19,487 nt of DNA, from positions 1-19,487 of the forward strand of contig JAAUQA010000006.1 of the NCBI GenBank assembly GCA_012032855.1, in the 5' to 3' direction. A program made the position numbers and the translations under genes. Position 1 is the stretch's first letter, and each line of letters starts with the position of its first letter. Below the pieces are notes generated by a model, which saw only the letters and a program-made list of their open reading frames with translations, had not been told where the DNA came from and searched no databases. Source of the stretch: Candidatus Competibacteraceae bacterium. GTDB taxonomy: Bacteria > Pseudomonadota > Gammaproteobacteria > Competibacterales > Competibacteraceae. Below are positions 1 through 7,932 of this stretch, piece by piece.

Positions 1-494
1 GGTCTTTATCTGGATGCCAAGCGTCGCATCATGCGCAACAACTGGATCAGACCAAGCAACTCCACATCATCATTGATAAGGTGGTGGCAACCGCTAATGC
101 TCAAGGCGATACAGACGGTGAGTTAATCGCCATTGCACGTCGTTCCCACAGTCTGCCTTATCTCGTCGAGGTTGCGCCGCTGCGTGACGACGGCCAGGAA
201 ACCGGGGAAATGCTGCGTGGCGCGATGGTGTTTATCGTTGATCCCGAGCGTACGGATGTAGTGTCAGTCAAGGGTTTAGCCGTTGCATTTGGCTTATCCG
301 ACGCCGAACAAGAGGTTTGCCATCGCCTTGCTATGGGACGGACGAATGAGGAAATCGCCGATATGCGGGGTGTGGCTTTGGAGACCGTTAAAAGCCAAGT
401 GAAAGCGGTGTTGAATAAAACCCGCACGCGCAACCGTACCGAGCTGGTTCATTTGGCAGTAAAAGTACTACCGCCGATTGACGGAGCCGGTTAA
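1..494 (+). CDS. LuxR-family transcriptional regulator, C-terminal part (5' cut by window, one frameshift)
   Basis: C-terminal portion of a DNA-binding regulator with a NarL/LuxR helix-turn-helix. The last ~65 residues (about 290-480) hold the HTH, recognisable from LSDAEQEVCHRLAMGRTNEE and the recognition-helix segment VALETVKSQVKAVLNKT followed by TRNRTELV. Upstream is a sensor-like region ending in GAMVFIVDPER, as in LuxR proteins with a PAS-like N-terminus. The reading frame of the HTH is open back to base 3, but the first ~30 bases make better family sense in another frame (GLYLDAKRRI), so a one-base deletion near base 31 probably splits the gene. The GTG at 81 is therefore unlikely to be the true start. 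It is convergent with the hydrolase gene, 13 bp away. No ligand can be inferred. Confidence 0.75.
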   Translation, partial: SLSGCQASHHAQQLDQTKQLHIIIDKVVATANAQGDTDGELIAIARRSHSLPYLVEVAPLRDDGQETGEMLRGAMVFIVDPERTDVVSVKGLAVAFGLSDAEQEVCHRLAMGRTNEEIADMRGVALETVKSQVKAVLNKTRTRNRTELVHLAVKVLPPIDGAG

Positions 495-507
495 GCGAGT
501 AAACAAA

Positions 508-1302
508 TCATGCGGTGATATTGGCGTCTAGCCACCCTAAAATCACATCGGCTACTTTCTGCCAATCCCGCTCCAGCATCATGGCATGACCCATCTCGGG
601 AAACGTCACCGCCTTCACTCCATAAGCGTGCGCTGTGTCGCGCACCACGCCGGGTGAGAAAAAAGCGTCCTGCTCTGCGCCCATCACCAACAAGGGCATA
701 TCGGGTTTTTTCCAACGGCGCAGCGGATTTAAGCCTAACATATCCAGCGACACTCGCTGAGATTCACCGTTCAGCAAGGGGTAGTAATCCTGAATATCAG
801 CTTCTGACGTATGCTCCGAAAAGAGCGCCTGGCGAATCACCGAGGGATGCGCAAAGTGAGTCCCGAATTGTTGAAGCAGCGCGAGTTGACACAGTAGTAA
901 CGGGTTGCTGACACCCATCCCCACCAAGGATGACAACAAACCGTGCGGCGGTGTGGAAGCCATCAATACGGTGCCCAGCACGGAGTTTGTCTCCAGGTAT
1001 TTCTGAATTACCATGCCGCCCATCGAATGCCCGATCAATATTGGCGGACAATCCAACATGGCAATAGCTTGGCTAAGATCATCCACATAATCGGCCAGAC
1101 TGTGCCAAGGTAGATTCGTATGGCCGGCGCTGGCGCCGTGGCCACGCAGACTGAAAGCGTAAGCCGGATAACCGTGGCGAGCAAAATAAGGCAGAAAATA
1201 CACATCCCAAACCGCGGCACCGGTAAACGCACCATGCACAAAGAGCAAAGGAGTCGCTTTTATCGAGTTCGCCGGCTGGCGACTGATCATTTCCAAATGC
1301 AT
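508..1302 (-). CDS. alpha/beta-hydrolase fold protein
   Basis: A 264-residue single-domain alpha/beta hydrolase. Visible elements are the oxyanion motif HGAF (residues 23-26), RGHG (53-56), the nucleophile elbow GHSMGG with Ser93, the acid Asp212 in GAEQDAFF and the base His239 in EMGHAMM, so the catalytic triad is complete. There is no signal peptide, which suggests a cytoplasmic enzyme. Family members include esterases, lipases, haloperoxidase-like enzymes and acyl hydrolases, and the substrate cannot be read from sequence. It is divergently oriented from the malonyltransferase-like gene with a 140-bp gap, so a shared promoter region is possible. The ATG at 1302 is used; Met5 (1290) is an alternative, and neither has a strong Shine-Dalgarno sequence. 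The frame is intact, unlike many neighbours. Confidence 0.85.
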   Translation of the reverse strand: MHLEMISRQPANSIKATPLLFVHGAFTGAAVWDVYFLPYFARHGYPAYAFSLRGHGASAGHTNLPWHSLADYVDDLSQAIAMLDCPPILIGHSMGGMVIQKYLETNSVLGTVLMASTPPHGLLSSLVGMGVSNPLLLCQLALLQQFGTHFAHPSVIRQALFSEHTSEADIQDYYPLLNGESQRVSLDMLGLNPLRRWKKPDMPLLVMGAEQDAFFSPGVVRDTAHAYGVKAVTFPEMGHAMMLERDWQKVADVILGWLDANITA

Positions 1303-1442
1303 GGGAAACCCGCCGTTGTGACATGACTGATCAGCAGATATTACAACACTATGACAATGCGCTGATGCTTGGTTTGCCTTTTTGCACCTGACCCCCTATC
1401 CTCAGCGCTCGTTATTTATCCGCAACATGAAGACTAAAACTA

Positions 1443-2432
1443 ATGTCCAGCGCCGTTCCACAACGCATTCTCTATGTTTTTCCCGGTCAAGGTTCCCAAT
1501 ATCGTGGTATGGGCAGTGATTTGTATCAGGACTACTCAATCGCCCGAAAGATCTACCAGGAGGCTAACGAAGTACTGGGTTATGATCTAGCGAAGCTGTC
1601 TTTCGAAGATCCCGATGATCAACTGAATCTGACTCGCTTCACCCAGCCTGCTTTGTTAACCCACTCTATCGCGTGTTGGGAGGTGTTTCGGGAACTGACC
1701 GAAAACCGGATACAACCGAGCGCGGCTGCCGGCCATAGCTTGGGGGAGTATTCTGCATTAGTGGCGGCTGGTTCACTGAGCTTCGCCAGTGCCTTGCGGT
1801 TGGTGCAACGCCGGGGAGAGTTTATGGGCACATATGGCGAGGGCGAGATGCTGGCCTTTCCGCTGGATGTCGATACCGTGCGGCCTCTCGCAGAGAAACA
1901 CTACTGTGGTATCGGCGGGTGCAATCTGCCCGAACAAACCGTGGTGGGGGGCAAGCCGGAGGATGTCGATCTGGTAGCTCAGGAAGCCGCAAAACTGTTC
2001 CCTCGCAAGCGGTCTATCAGACTGAAAACAGAGGGTGCGTTCCACACCTATCTAATGGTCGAAGCCGCGCGTCATTTCCGTCCGGTATTGGATGAGGTCG
2101 AAATCGCTGAGCCTGCGATCAAAGTCCTATCCAACTATACGGGCGACTACCATCAGTCCGATGCGAAAACCATCAAGTCACGGTTATTCTTTCAATTGTT
2201 CCATCCGGTGCGGTGGATTTGGAATCTGCGCACCGCCATGACGGATGGCATCAATACGTTTATCGAGTTCGGTGGGGGCATTGGCAGTGGCGATACTCCG
2301 GACGCCAAACGCCCTAACCTGGAAAGCATTATCAAGAAGGCTACCGGTTCAGTTGATCATGCAGCAACTTACTGTCCGGTGATTAATTGTCGCACTGCAC
2401 AGGAGAGTACCCGGCTGTTGCTTAGCCAGTAA
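1443..2432 (+). CDS. stand-alone malonyl-CoA:ACP acyltransferase-like protein (FabD/AT family)
   Basis: A 329-residue acyltransferase of the FabD/polyketide-synthase AT fold, which would load malonyl or a related acyl group from CoA onto an acyl carrier protein. Seen directly: N-terminal FPGQGSQ (residues 13-19), nucleophile GHSLGE with Ser99, the carboxylate-binding arginine region QRRGEFM (R123/R124), and the histidine loop GAFHT with His201. The last ~60 residues differ from housekeeping FabD: the usual GPGxVLxGL element near the C-terminus is replaced by FGGGIGSGDTPDAKRPN. It sits alone, with no fabH, fabG or acpP beside it, so it is probably not the primary fatty-acid enzyme. A role in a trans-acting AT, polyunsaturated-lipid or secondary-metabolite pathway is possible but is inference. 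The start ATG has no clear Shine-Dalgarno sequence. The frame is intact. Confidence 0.8.
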   Translation: MSSAVPQRILYVFPGQGSQYRGMGSDLYQDYSIARKIYQEANEVLGYDLAKLSFEDPDDQLNLTRFTQPALLTHSIACWEVFRELTENRIQPSAAAGHSLGEYSALVAAGSLSFASALRLVQRRGEFMGTYGEGEMLAFPLDVDTVRPLAEKHYCGIGGCNLPEQTVVGGKPEDVDLVAQEAAKLFPRKRSIRLKTEGAFHTYLMVEAARHFRPVLDEVEIAEPAIKVLSNYTGDYHQSDAKTIKSRLFFQLFHPVRWIWNLRTAMTDGINTFIEFGGGIGSGDTPDAKRPNLESIIKKATGSVDHAATYCPVINCRTAQESTRLLLSQ

Positions 2433-2755
2433 CGGCTGAATGTTGGGTGGCGGCGCGGCAATATGAGCACTTACATGATCCTATCCCCACTGATCGAATA
2501 ATCGCAATTCGGAGCCTTTTAGTCGATTTCAAAGGTGAACTTTTGTGAATTCTTATCACCCGCATTGCGCGTTCATCTTGTTGTTAATAAAAGAATTATT
2601 TCTGTATTCCTGAGCGGTGTCAGACTTATTATGTTCTCTGCCGCATCGTCAAAAGACGCTTCGCTCGCTTTGGTAAAGCTAAAAATAGTTATATTAATCA
2701 GTTAATTAAACGCTTTTTAGCAAAGCCACATATGGATTTAAGGGTATTTTGACGA
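2433..2755. other. AT-rich intergenic stretch, no gene seen
   Basis: About 320 bases between the acyltransferase-like gene and the promoter of the XRE gene. I see no plausible coding frame, RNA gene, or hairpin with a T-tract. The second half is clearly more AT-rich than the flanking genes, and contains a TTAATTAA (2702-2709) that recurs in the tandem repeat after the XRE gene. With the XRE gene it looks like a patch of different composition, which could be horizontally acquired DNA. Confidence 0.5.
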
Positions 2756-2759
2756 CGTA

Positions 2760-2778
2760 TTAGTCATTTTTTGACTAA
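2760..2778. promoter_or_regulatory. 7-bp inverted repeat, candidate operator
   Basis: Perfect inverted repeat TTAGTCA (2760-2766) and TGACTAA (2772-2778) separated by five T. It lies 56 bp before the ATG of the XRE gene and overlaps the proposed -35 hexamer. Small XRE regulators commonly bind such palindromes to repress themselves, so this is a reasonable autoregulatory operator, but it is inference. Confidence 0.45.
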
Positions 2779-2798
2779 AGTATAAAACGTTGTAATTA
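2771..2798 (+). promoter_or_regulatory. candidate sigma-70 promoter of the XRE gene
   Basis: TTGACT (2771-2776) and TAATTA (2793-2798) are separated by 16 bp, about 35 bp before the start codon at 2834. The -35 lies within the right arm of the palindrome at 2760-2778. Confidence 0.4.
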
Positions 2799-2833
2799 AT
2801 AGTTCCAGTTTTAGGATTATAAAGAGTGGAACA

Positions 2834-3097
2834 ATGAACAAGTCTATTTATAAAGCCGAATATCAAACTTTTGTAAAACTACTACGATTGACGCGAGAAA
2901 AAAAACGATTGACTCAGGAACAACTTGCCCAGCGATTGGGAAAAACCCAATCGTTTATCGGTAAATGCGAGCGAGGTGAAAGGCGTCTTGATGTCATTGA
3001 GCTGCGCATCTTTTGTGCAGCACTGGATGTCGAATTGGAGCATTTCGTCTGTCTCTTGGAATCGGAATTGGCAACGTTAAGCCCGGAAACGGCTTAA
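2834..3097 (+). CDS. small XRE-family helix-turn-helix regulator
   Basis: An 87-residue single-domain Cro/CI-type DNA-binding protein. The HTH spans about residues 14-70: helix 2 is around TQEQLAQRLG (27-36) and the recognition helix around TQSFIGKCERGERR (38-51), a very common solitary XRE signature. The protein is basic in the first half and ends in a short acidic tail. The gene stands alone in an AT-rich patch with no partner toxin, integrase or methyltransferase beside it. It probably represses its own promoter through the adjoining palindrome (inference). The Shine-Dalgarno sequence is weak (GAGTGGA shortly before ATG). The stop codon lies inside the first copy of an 18-bp tandem repeat. 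It could be a remnant controller of a lost mobile element or restriction system. Confidence 0.85.
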   Translation: MNKSIYKAEYQTFVKLLRLTREKKRLTQEQLAQRLGKTQSFIGKCERGERRLDVIELRIFCAALDVELEHFVCLLESELATLSPETA

Positions 3098-3126
3098 TTA
3101 ACGGAAATGGCTTAATTAACGGAAAT
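3091..3126. repeat. 18-bp tandem repeat, two exact copies
   Basis: GGCTTAATTAACGGAAAT occurs at 3091-3108 and again, exactly, at 3109-3126. The bases just before (3076-3090) look like a degenerate third copy. The first copy contains the stop codon of the XRE gene. A recent replication-slippage duplication is the simplest explanation. Confidence 0.9.
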
Positions 3127-3165
3127 GGCGGTTGCCGGTATGGAATAACTCCGTCGGCAACCGCC
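3127..3165. terminator. hairpin between convergent genes, possible bidirectional terminator
   Basis: Perfect 11-bp arms GGCGGTTGCCG (3127-3137) and CGGCAACCGCC (3155-3165) around a 17-nt loop. It lies between the ends of the XRE gene (+) and the DUF349 gene (-), where a transcription barrier would be expected. Neither side carries a proper T-tract, so intrinsic termination is uncertain and an RNA-stabilising or other role is possible. Confidence 0.5.
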
Positions 3166-3187
3166 CGCATCAATCGGTTAGAACCTA

Positions 3188-6053
3188 CTACCCGTTAAGC
3201 TTGGCCAGCGCTTGGTTAAATCGCTCGCTCAATGGCGCATCCTGCGTTGAAGGAATGCCTAAGGTATACCAGTCTTCTTCGAGCCGACGAGCTTCGTCGT
3301 TTAAGCTATCCTGAGCTCCCCTCCCCTCCCTGTGGATAAGAGATTCCGATAACCGAGATACTTGGCATTCCATTCTGGCTTGAGCAAACTCCGGCGGCGA
3401 TTCCACCCCGGCAAGAATCTCCATGCGCAGGCATAACTGATGTTTTTTCTTCCAGGTTGAGTTCCAGTTGTTGCAGCAGCGATTCGCGGGTTGTGCCGTG
3501 TTCGGTCAACGCATGACACACGGCATCGAAACGCTCTTGAATACGCTCTGCTAGGGTTGCCGGCAACGGCGGCAAGCGTTGCCATTTGCTCCGCGCAGCC
3601 TCCACGACGGTCATAGCCTCGGAACTCGGAGTGTACAGTAACTCTTCAAGTCGTGTGCACAGGCGGGCTCTCTCCCGCAGGTGGAGTACCTCTTGTCGCG
3701 TCGCCTGCTGTTGCAACTCGTGGACACGCTTGTCCAACTGGTCGCAGGCGGTTTCGAAACGTTTTTCGATCGCTTTCAACGCCGTTTTAGGTACGTGACC
3801 AATCTGATTCCACTGTTCATGGGCTTGGCGCAAGCGTGCGCGTAACTGTTCAATGTTCGAGTGTTCCGCTGCAACCAGCGTTTCGATGGCTTCGCATACC
3901 ATTTGCTTGTTGGCGAGGTTGTTTTCCCGCTCTGCATCGGCAGCCTGCTGTTCCTCCTGCCGTCGCGCAAACACCGCATCACAGGCGGTGCGGAACTGTT
4001 GCCATAAGGCTTGCTCCTCCCAACGCTGGGCTTGGACAGTGGGCTGCCATTCCGCTTGTGCCCGTTTGGCGGCGTTGACTGCCTCTTGCAAGTCGTGACT
4101 GTCGGCTAGTTCTTGAACGTGAGCGATTAATGCCTGTCGCCGGTTGACTTCTCGTTCTCGTTCTTTTGCAAATGTTTATCGAAGCGCTTTAATGCGGTTT
4201 CAAAGCGGCGGTCCAGCGATTTTTTATCCGCCCGATTGATTGGGCCGATTTTATGCCAACGTTTTTGAGTGTCGCGTAAGAACCGATCAGCATCACGCCA
4301 ATTGATCCGGCTCCAATCCGTGTCGCTTTCGAAGTGCTCCAGTTGTTCGCAAACGGCCTGCTTTTGCGCCAGATTATGCTGACGTTCCCGCGTCTTAGCT
4401 GCGAAATAGGCTTGGCAGGGCTCATAAGCCTGTTCGCAGGCTTTGTCGAAACGCTTCCACAAGGTTCTGGAAGCCGCTCCTTCGGTGCCGTCCAAGTGTT
4501 TCCAGGTGGCGCGTAGCTTCTTGATGCGTTCGGCAATGTCCAGAGGCGGCAATTCCAATCCGAGTAAACTCTCGGCTTCTTCACACAAATGCTCCCGTGC
4601 CTGATGGGTTCCCCAGCGGCGCCACCCGCGTAACTCACCCAAGCGCGGCACACATACTTGCAAACGTGCGTCAACGGTCGCCATTTGTTGACGGGATAAA
4701 CCGATGTTCTTCTTCAATCGATGACGGGCGTTTTTCATACACCTCAATTGAATGTTGCAACTCACCGTCATCCAATGCTTTTTCCAACGCGTCCGCCAAT
4801 TCGGATAATTCCTGCCACTCTTGATCTTGTCGTTCTCCCTGGCGTTGTAATCGCACCTTGAGTTTTTCCAACGCAGCGTCAAACTCTCCCTGCAGTTGCT
4901 GCATGAGCTGCCGGTTGTCCGGGCGCTCCAAGCTGACCCACTGCTGCTTCAGCGTGGTCAATTCGGTGTCCAATACCTGACTGGCTTGCCGGTGTAACGC
5001 GTCAGCATGGCGCAACACATCGCGCAGACGTTCAGCGCGTTCTTGGGTGCGCTGTAAGCCTTTTTCACGCTCCAAGATAATCTGCTGATAATGTTGGTAG
5101 CGCTGTTCCATGCGCCGTCCTTCGCTATCATCCACAGCGTCGCACTGTTCCCAAGTCTGCTGGGCCTCTTGCAGCGTATTTTGCAGGGTTGCTGCCAGTT
5201 CGGATGTCCACTCCAGCTCATTTTGAAGCTGCTCTGCACAGGCTTCCAAGGTTTTACACACATCCTGACGGGCGATACGTTTTGCCACTCCTTCCTGACG
5301 GTGTGCCAGAAACCGCGCCTTCGCTTGCTCATAGCGTTCTTGGACAGCGCTGTCCGCAATGGTCAGTAGATCTTGCCACTCCAGTTCCAACTTCGGGAAA
5401 CGAGCCGCATTGACACCCGTTTCACCATCCCAGTTGAGATTTTCCATCTCTTGGCAGAGCGCCAGAACCCTTTCCACCCGCTGCTGCTCGGCTCGAATTG
5501 TGTCTAATCGTTCCCGTGCAGTGCGATAGACTCGCTTGTCCCGATTGCGGCTTTGTTTAACGATGTCTTCTAACGCAGCCGCTGGTGAACCCGTTCTAGC
5601 GCAGCGAGCCTCACACTCGCGGTGTGATCGTTAATCGCGGCTTGAGCCAGAACGGTTTCATCCTCAATCCGTTCCAGCACGGCCAGACGCAATTCGGCTT
5701 CCTTAGCATGATGAGCAAGATAGGTGATCAGCTCAGCATCCAGTAAAGGTACTTTTGACAAGCGCTCCTGTAGCAACACAGGCGGTGTGGTCATGCCGGC
5801 CAATAAAGCGCGGAAGCGCGTTGCAGCGGCTTCTTGTCACCGCTAAACCGGTATCGGTTTGGCTAATGCGTTGCAACAACTGAAGGTCGGTCAATCGTTT
5901 CACCGCCGCGCAGCGCACGTCCTGATCGGCGTCCTGTTGTGCGAATTCGGCTAGTACCGGGTCATCAGATGATAGGTTTTGAAGGCGTTTTAATCGCGTT
6001 TGCGGATCGTTTTTCTGTGTTTTTGGTTTAAAAAATCGTTCCAGGAGAATCAT
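3188..6053 (-). CDS. HEAT-repeat/DUF349 multi-repeat protein, broken by five frameshifts
   Basis: One long gene read from 6053 down to 3188, in six pieces; repairing five single-base indels gives 954 residues. The N-terminus (~1-180) has HEAT-like repeats, e.g. DADQDVRCAAVKRL and NDHTASVRLAALERV. The rest is charged, helical and rich in DUF349 repeats, each with a Trp-centred start and a later RF/RY-x-x-A element: LEWQDL, WEQCDA, TWKHLDG, RWHKIGP, EWQPTV, QWNQIGH, KWQRLP, i.e. about seven repeats. Proteins of this layout occur in Pseudomonas and related bacteria; their biochemical role is not established. Frame breaks lie near 5841, 5579-5580, 4731-4735, 4164-4167 and 3443-3448, four of them in homopolymers. 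The start at 6053 has no strong Shine-Dalgarno sequence. It is divergent from argC. Confidence 0.85.
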
Positions 6054-6145
6054 GGCGGTAGGTTCTCGATATTTTACTCGTGCTTAGGAACCCGTATCAC
6101 CAGGCACAAAATGTAGCCATAGGGTGAGCAGTTAACCATTGAGTA

Positions 6146-6151
6146 TATAAT
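6146..6151 (+). promoter_or_regulatory. isolated TATAAT, weak -10 candidate
   Basis: A perfect -10 hexamer in the 299-bp divergent region between the DUF349 gene and argC, about 200 bp before argC. No convincing -35 is seen at 16-18 bp, so this is only a candidate. Confidence 0.2.
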
Positions 6152-6295
6152 TGTCTACGATCATTGTGGAAAAGCCGTTTAAGAGTATCACGCTATACAG
6201 TCAGAGCGTTAACGGCTGTAGTGCCAAGTCTTTACAAGATTTGCCCTGTTGACCGGGTTCCGGTATCGGACTCAAAATGTAGGTTGTCGAATTAG

Positions 6296-6317
6296 CGTAC
6301 CGGTAATCCCCGGTACG
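6296..6317. promoter_or_regulatory. 8-bp inverted repeat upstream of argC
   Basis: Perfect arms CGTACCGG (6296-6303) and CCGGTACG (6310-6317) with a 6-nt loop, 36 bp before the argC start. It does not resemble an ArgR box (AT-rich TGAAT/ATTCA arms) and has no T-tract. It could be a leader hairpin or an operator. Confidence 0.35.
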
Positions 6318-6352
6318 TTCAGTAAAGCCGGATTAACTACAGCGAGAGACGC

Positions 6353-7383
6353 ATGATCAAAGCAGGTATTGTGGGCGGTACGGGGTATACCGGAGTAGAA
6401 TTACTGCGTTTGTTGGCAGGGCATCCCAGCGTGGAGTTGGTCGCCATTACCTCCCGTGCTGAATGTGGCAAAGCAGTTAGCGAATTATTTCCCAATCTGC
6501 GTGGGCAGGCGGAGCTGACATTCGTTGAGCCGGATCCGTGGTACTCAGCGGGTGTGATTTGGTGTTTTTCGCCACGCCCAACGGCACTGCTATGCAAATG
6601 GTGCCTGCATTACTGGCCGCCGGCGTGCGGGTGATTGATCTGGCCGCCGATTTTCGTTTGCGTAACTCCGAGGAGTGGCAACAGTGGTACGGTATAGAAC
6701 ACGCTTGCCCGGATTTGCTGGCAGATGCCGTTTACGGGTTACCGGAGCTCAATCGGGAAGCGGTTCGAACAGCTCGTCTAGTGGCTAATCCGGGCTGTTA
6801 TCCCACGGCGGTACAACTGGGTTTTCTGCCCTTGCTGGAACAGGGTTTGATTGATCCCCAGCAGTTGATTGCCGATGCTAAATCCGGCGTGAGCGGCGCG
6901 GGACGCAAGGCGGCCGTGCATACCTTGTTGTGCGAAGCGGGCGACAATTTTAAGGCTTATGGCGTGGCGGGTCATCGGCATCTTCCGGAAATCCGCCAAG
7001 GCTTGCAAGCGGTCGCCGGCCATGCGGTAAACTTGACCTTCGTGCCTCACTTAGTCCCGATGATTCGCGGTATTCACGCGACGCTCTACGGCCAATTAAC
7101 CGATCCCGGAATTGATCTGCAGGCGCTGTTTGAACAACGCTACGCCAATGAACCATTTGTTGATGTACTGCCAGGTGGTTCGCACCCCGAAACCCGCAGT
7201 GTTCGCGGTGTCAATCTGTGCCGAATCGCCATTCATCGGCCTCAAGCCGGTAACACGGTAGTAGTACTGGTAGTGATTGATAATCTGGTCAAGGGCGCTG
7301 CCGGCCAAGCAGTGCAGAATATGAATCTGATGTTCGACTGCGAGGAAACCACAGGACTCAACGGTATTGCGTTGTTGCCGTGA
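6353..7383 (+). CDS. argC: N-acetyl-gamma-glutamyl-phosphate reductase (one frameshift)
   Basis: Third step of arginine biosynthesis: NADPH-dependent reduction of N-acetylglutamyl phosphate to the semialdehyde, in the cytoplasm. The N-terminus has the Rossmann dinucleotide motif [14 protein letters not shown] (residues 5-18). [10 protein letters not shown] and [11 protein letters not shown] follow, and the active-site cysteine is in NPGCYPTA (about Cys149 after repair); AGHRHLPE is a conserved later motif. Two overlapping frames (6353 onward, and one ending 7383) join if one base is added near 6537, giving 343 residues, the normal length. The frame change is between PDP and VVLSGCD. The ATG at 6353 is preceded by GAGAG. 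erpA follows 106 bp downstream in the same direction, an arrangement also seen in Pseudomonas. Confidence 0.92.
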
Positions 7384-7489
7384 GCTGGGCGGCTGGGAGG
7401 CGGTTGCTCGAACTATTCTTGACCTGAACAGTCAACAATCACATACTTACAAGCGGCCCTTACCTGAGTTATTCACTAGGAGACTGTTT

Positions 7490-7856
7490 ATGAATGCCGT
7501 GACCGAAGCGCTTACCGAAGAGTTCCCACCGGCGTTGCTGTTCACCGATGCCGCTGCCACTAAAGTCAAGAATTTGATTGACGAAGAAGACAACCCCAAT
7601 CTGATGTTGCGGGTGTTTGTCAGTGGTGGCGGTTGTTCCCGGTTTTCAGTACGGGTTTACTTTCGATGAGAACCAGGACGATGGCGACACGGCGGTAGAG
7701 AACGGTGGTGTCAAGCTACTGATTGATCCCATGAGCTACCAGTATCTGGTCGGCGCTGAGATCGACTACACCGAAGGACTGGAAGGTGCGCAGTTCGTCA
7801 TCCGTAACCCGAATGCCACAACGACTTGCGGTTGCGGCTCGTCTTTTTCCGCCTGA
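7490..7856 (+). CDS. erpA: iron-sulfur cluster insertion protein ErpA (one frameshift)
   Basis: A-type carrier that receives [Fe-S] clusters and delivers them to apo-proteins. Family landmarks are [54 protein letters not shown] and the C-terminal CGCGSSF. The three cluster-ligand cysteines are present (Cys49, Cys113, Cys115 after repair). A C run at 7638-7640 carries one base too many: removing a C turns GCSRFS into the expected [11 protein letters not shown] and gives 121 residues, the usual length. The ATG at 7490 has a good AGGAG at 7478-7482. ErpA is needed for isoprenoid synthesis in E. coli and is often essential, so a real disruption is unlikely unless another carrier substitutes. Confidence 0.93.
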
Positions 7857-7867
7857 TCAGGTTGCTC

Positions 7868-7890
7868 GCGAGGGGGTTCAGTCCCCTCGC
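7868..7890. terminator. hairpin between erpA and the M23 peptidase gene
   Basis: Perfect 8-bp arms GCGAGGGG (7868-7875) and CCCCTCGC (7883-7890) with a 7-nt loop, 11 bp after the erpA stop and 43 bp from the end of the convergent gene. There is no T-tract on either strand, so it is a plausible but not classical terminator shared by both genes. Confidence 0.5.
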
Positions 7891-7932
7891 TGCGGTACCG
7901 CCCATTCCCGACCTTCAACGTATCCCCGCTGC

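Noticed and set aside
81..494. LuxR gene complete from the GTG at 81
   Set aside because: The frame is open further upstream with plausible coding sequence, and there is no ribosome binding site before 81.
3091..3126. Start of a CRISPR-like array
   Set aside because: The copies are directly adjacent with no spacers, only two are exact, and no cas genes are present.
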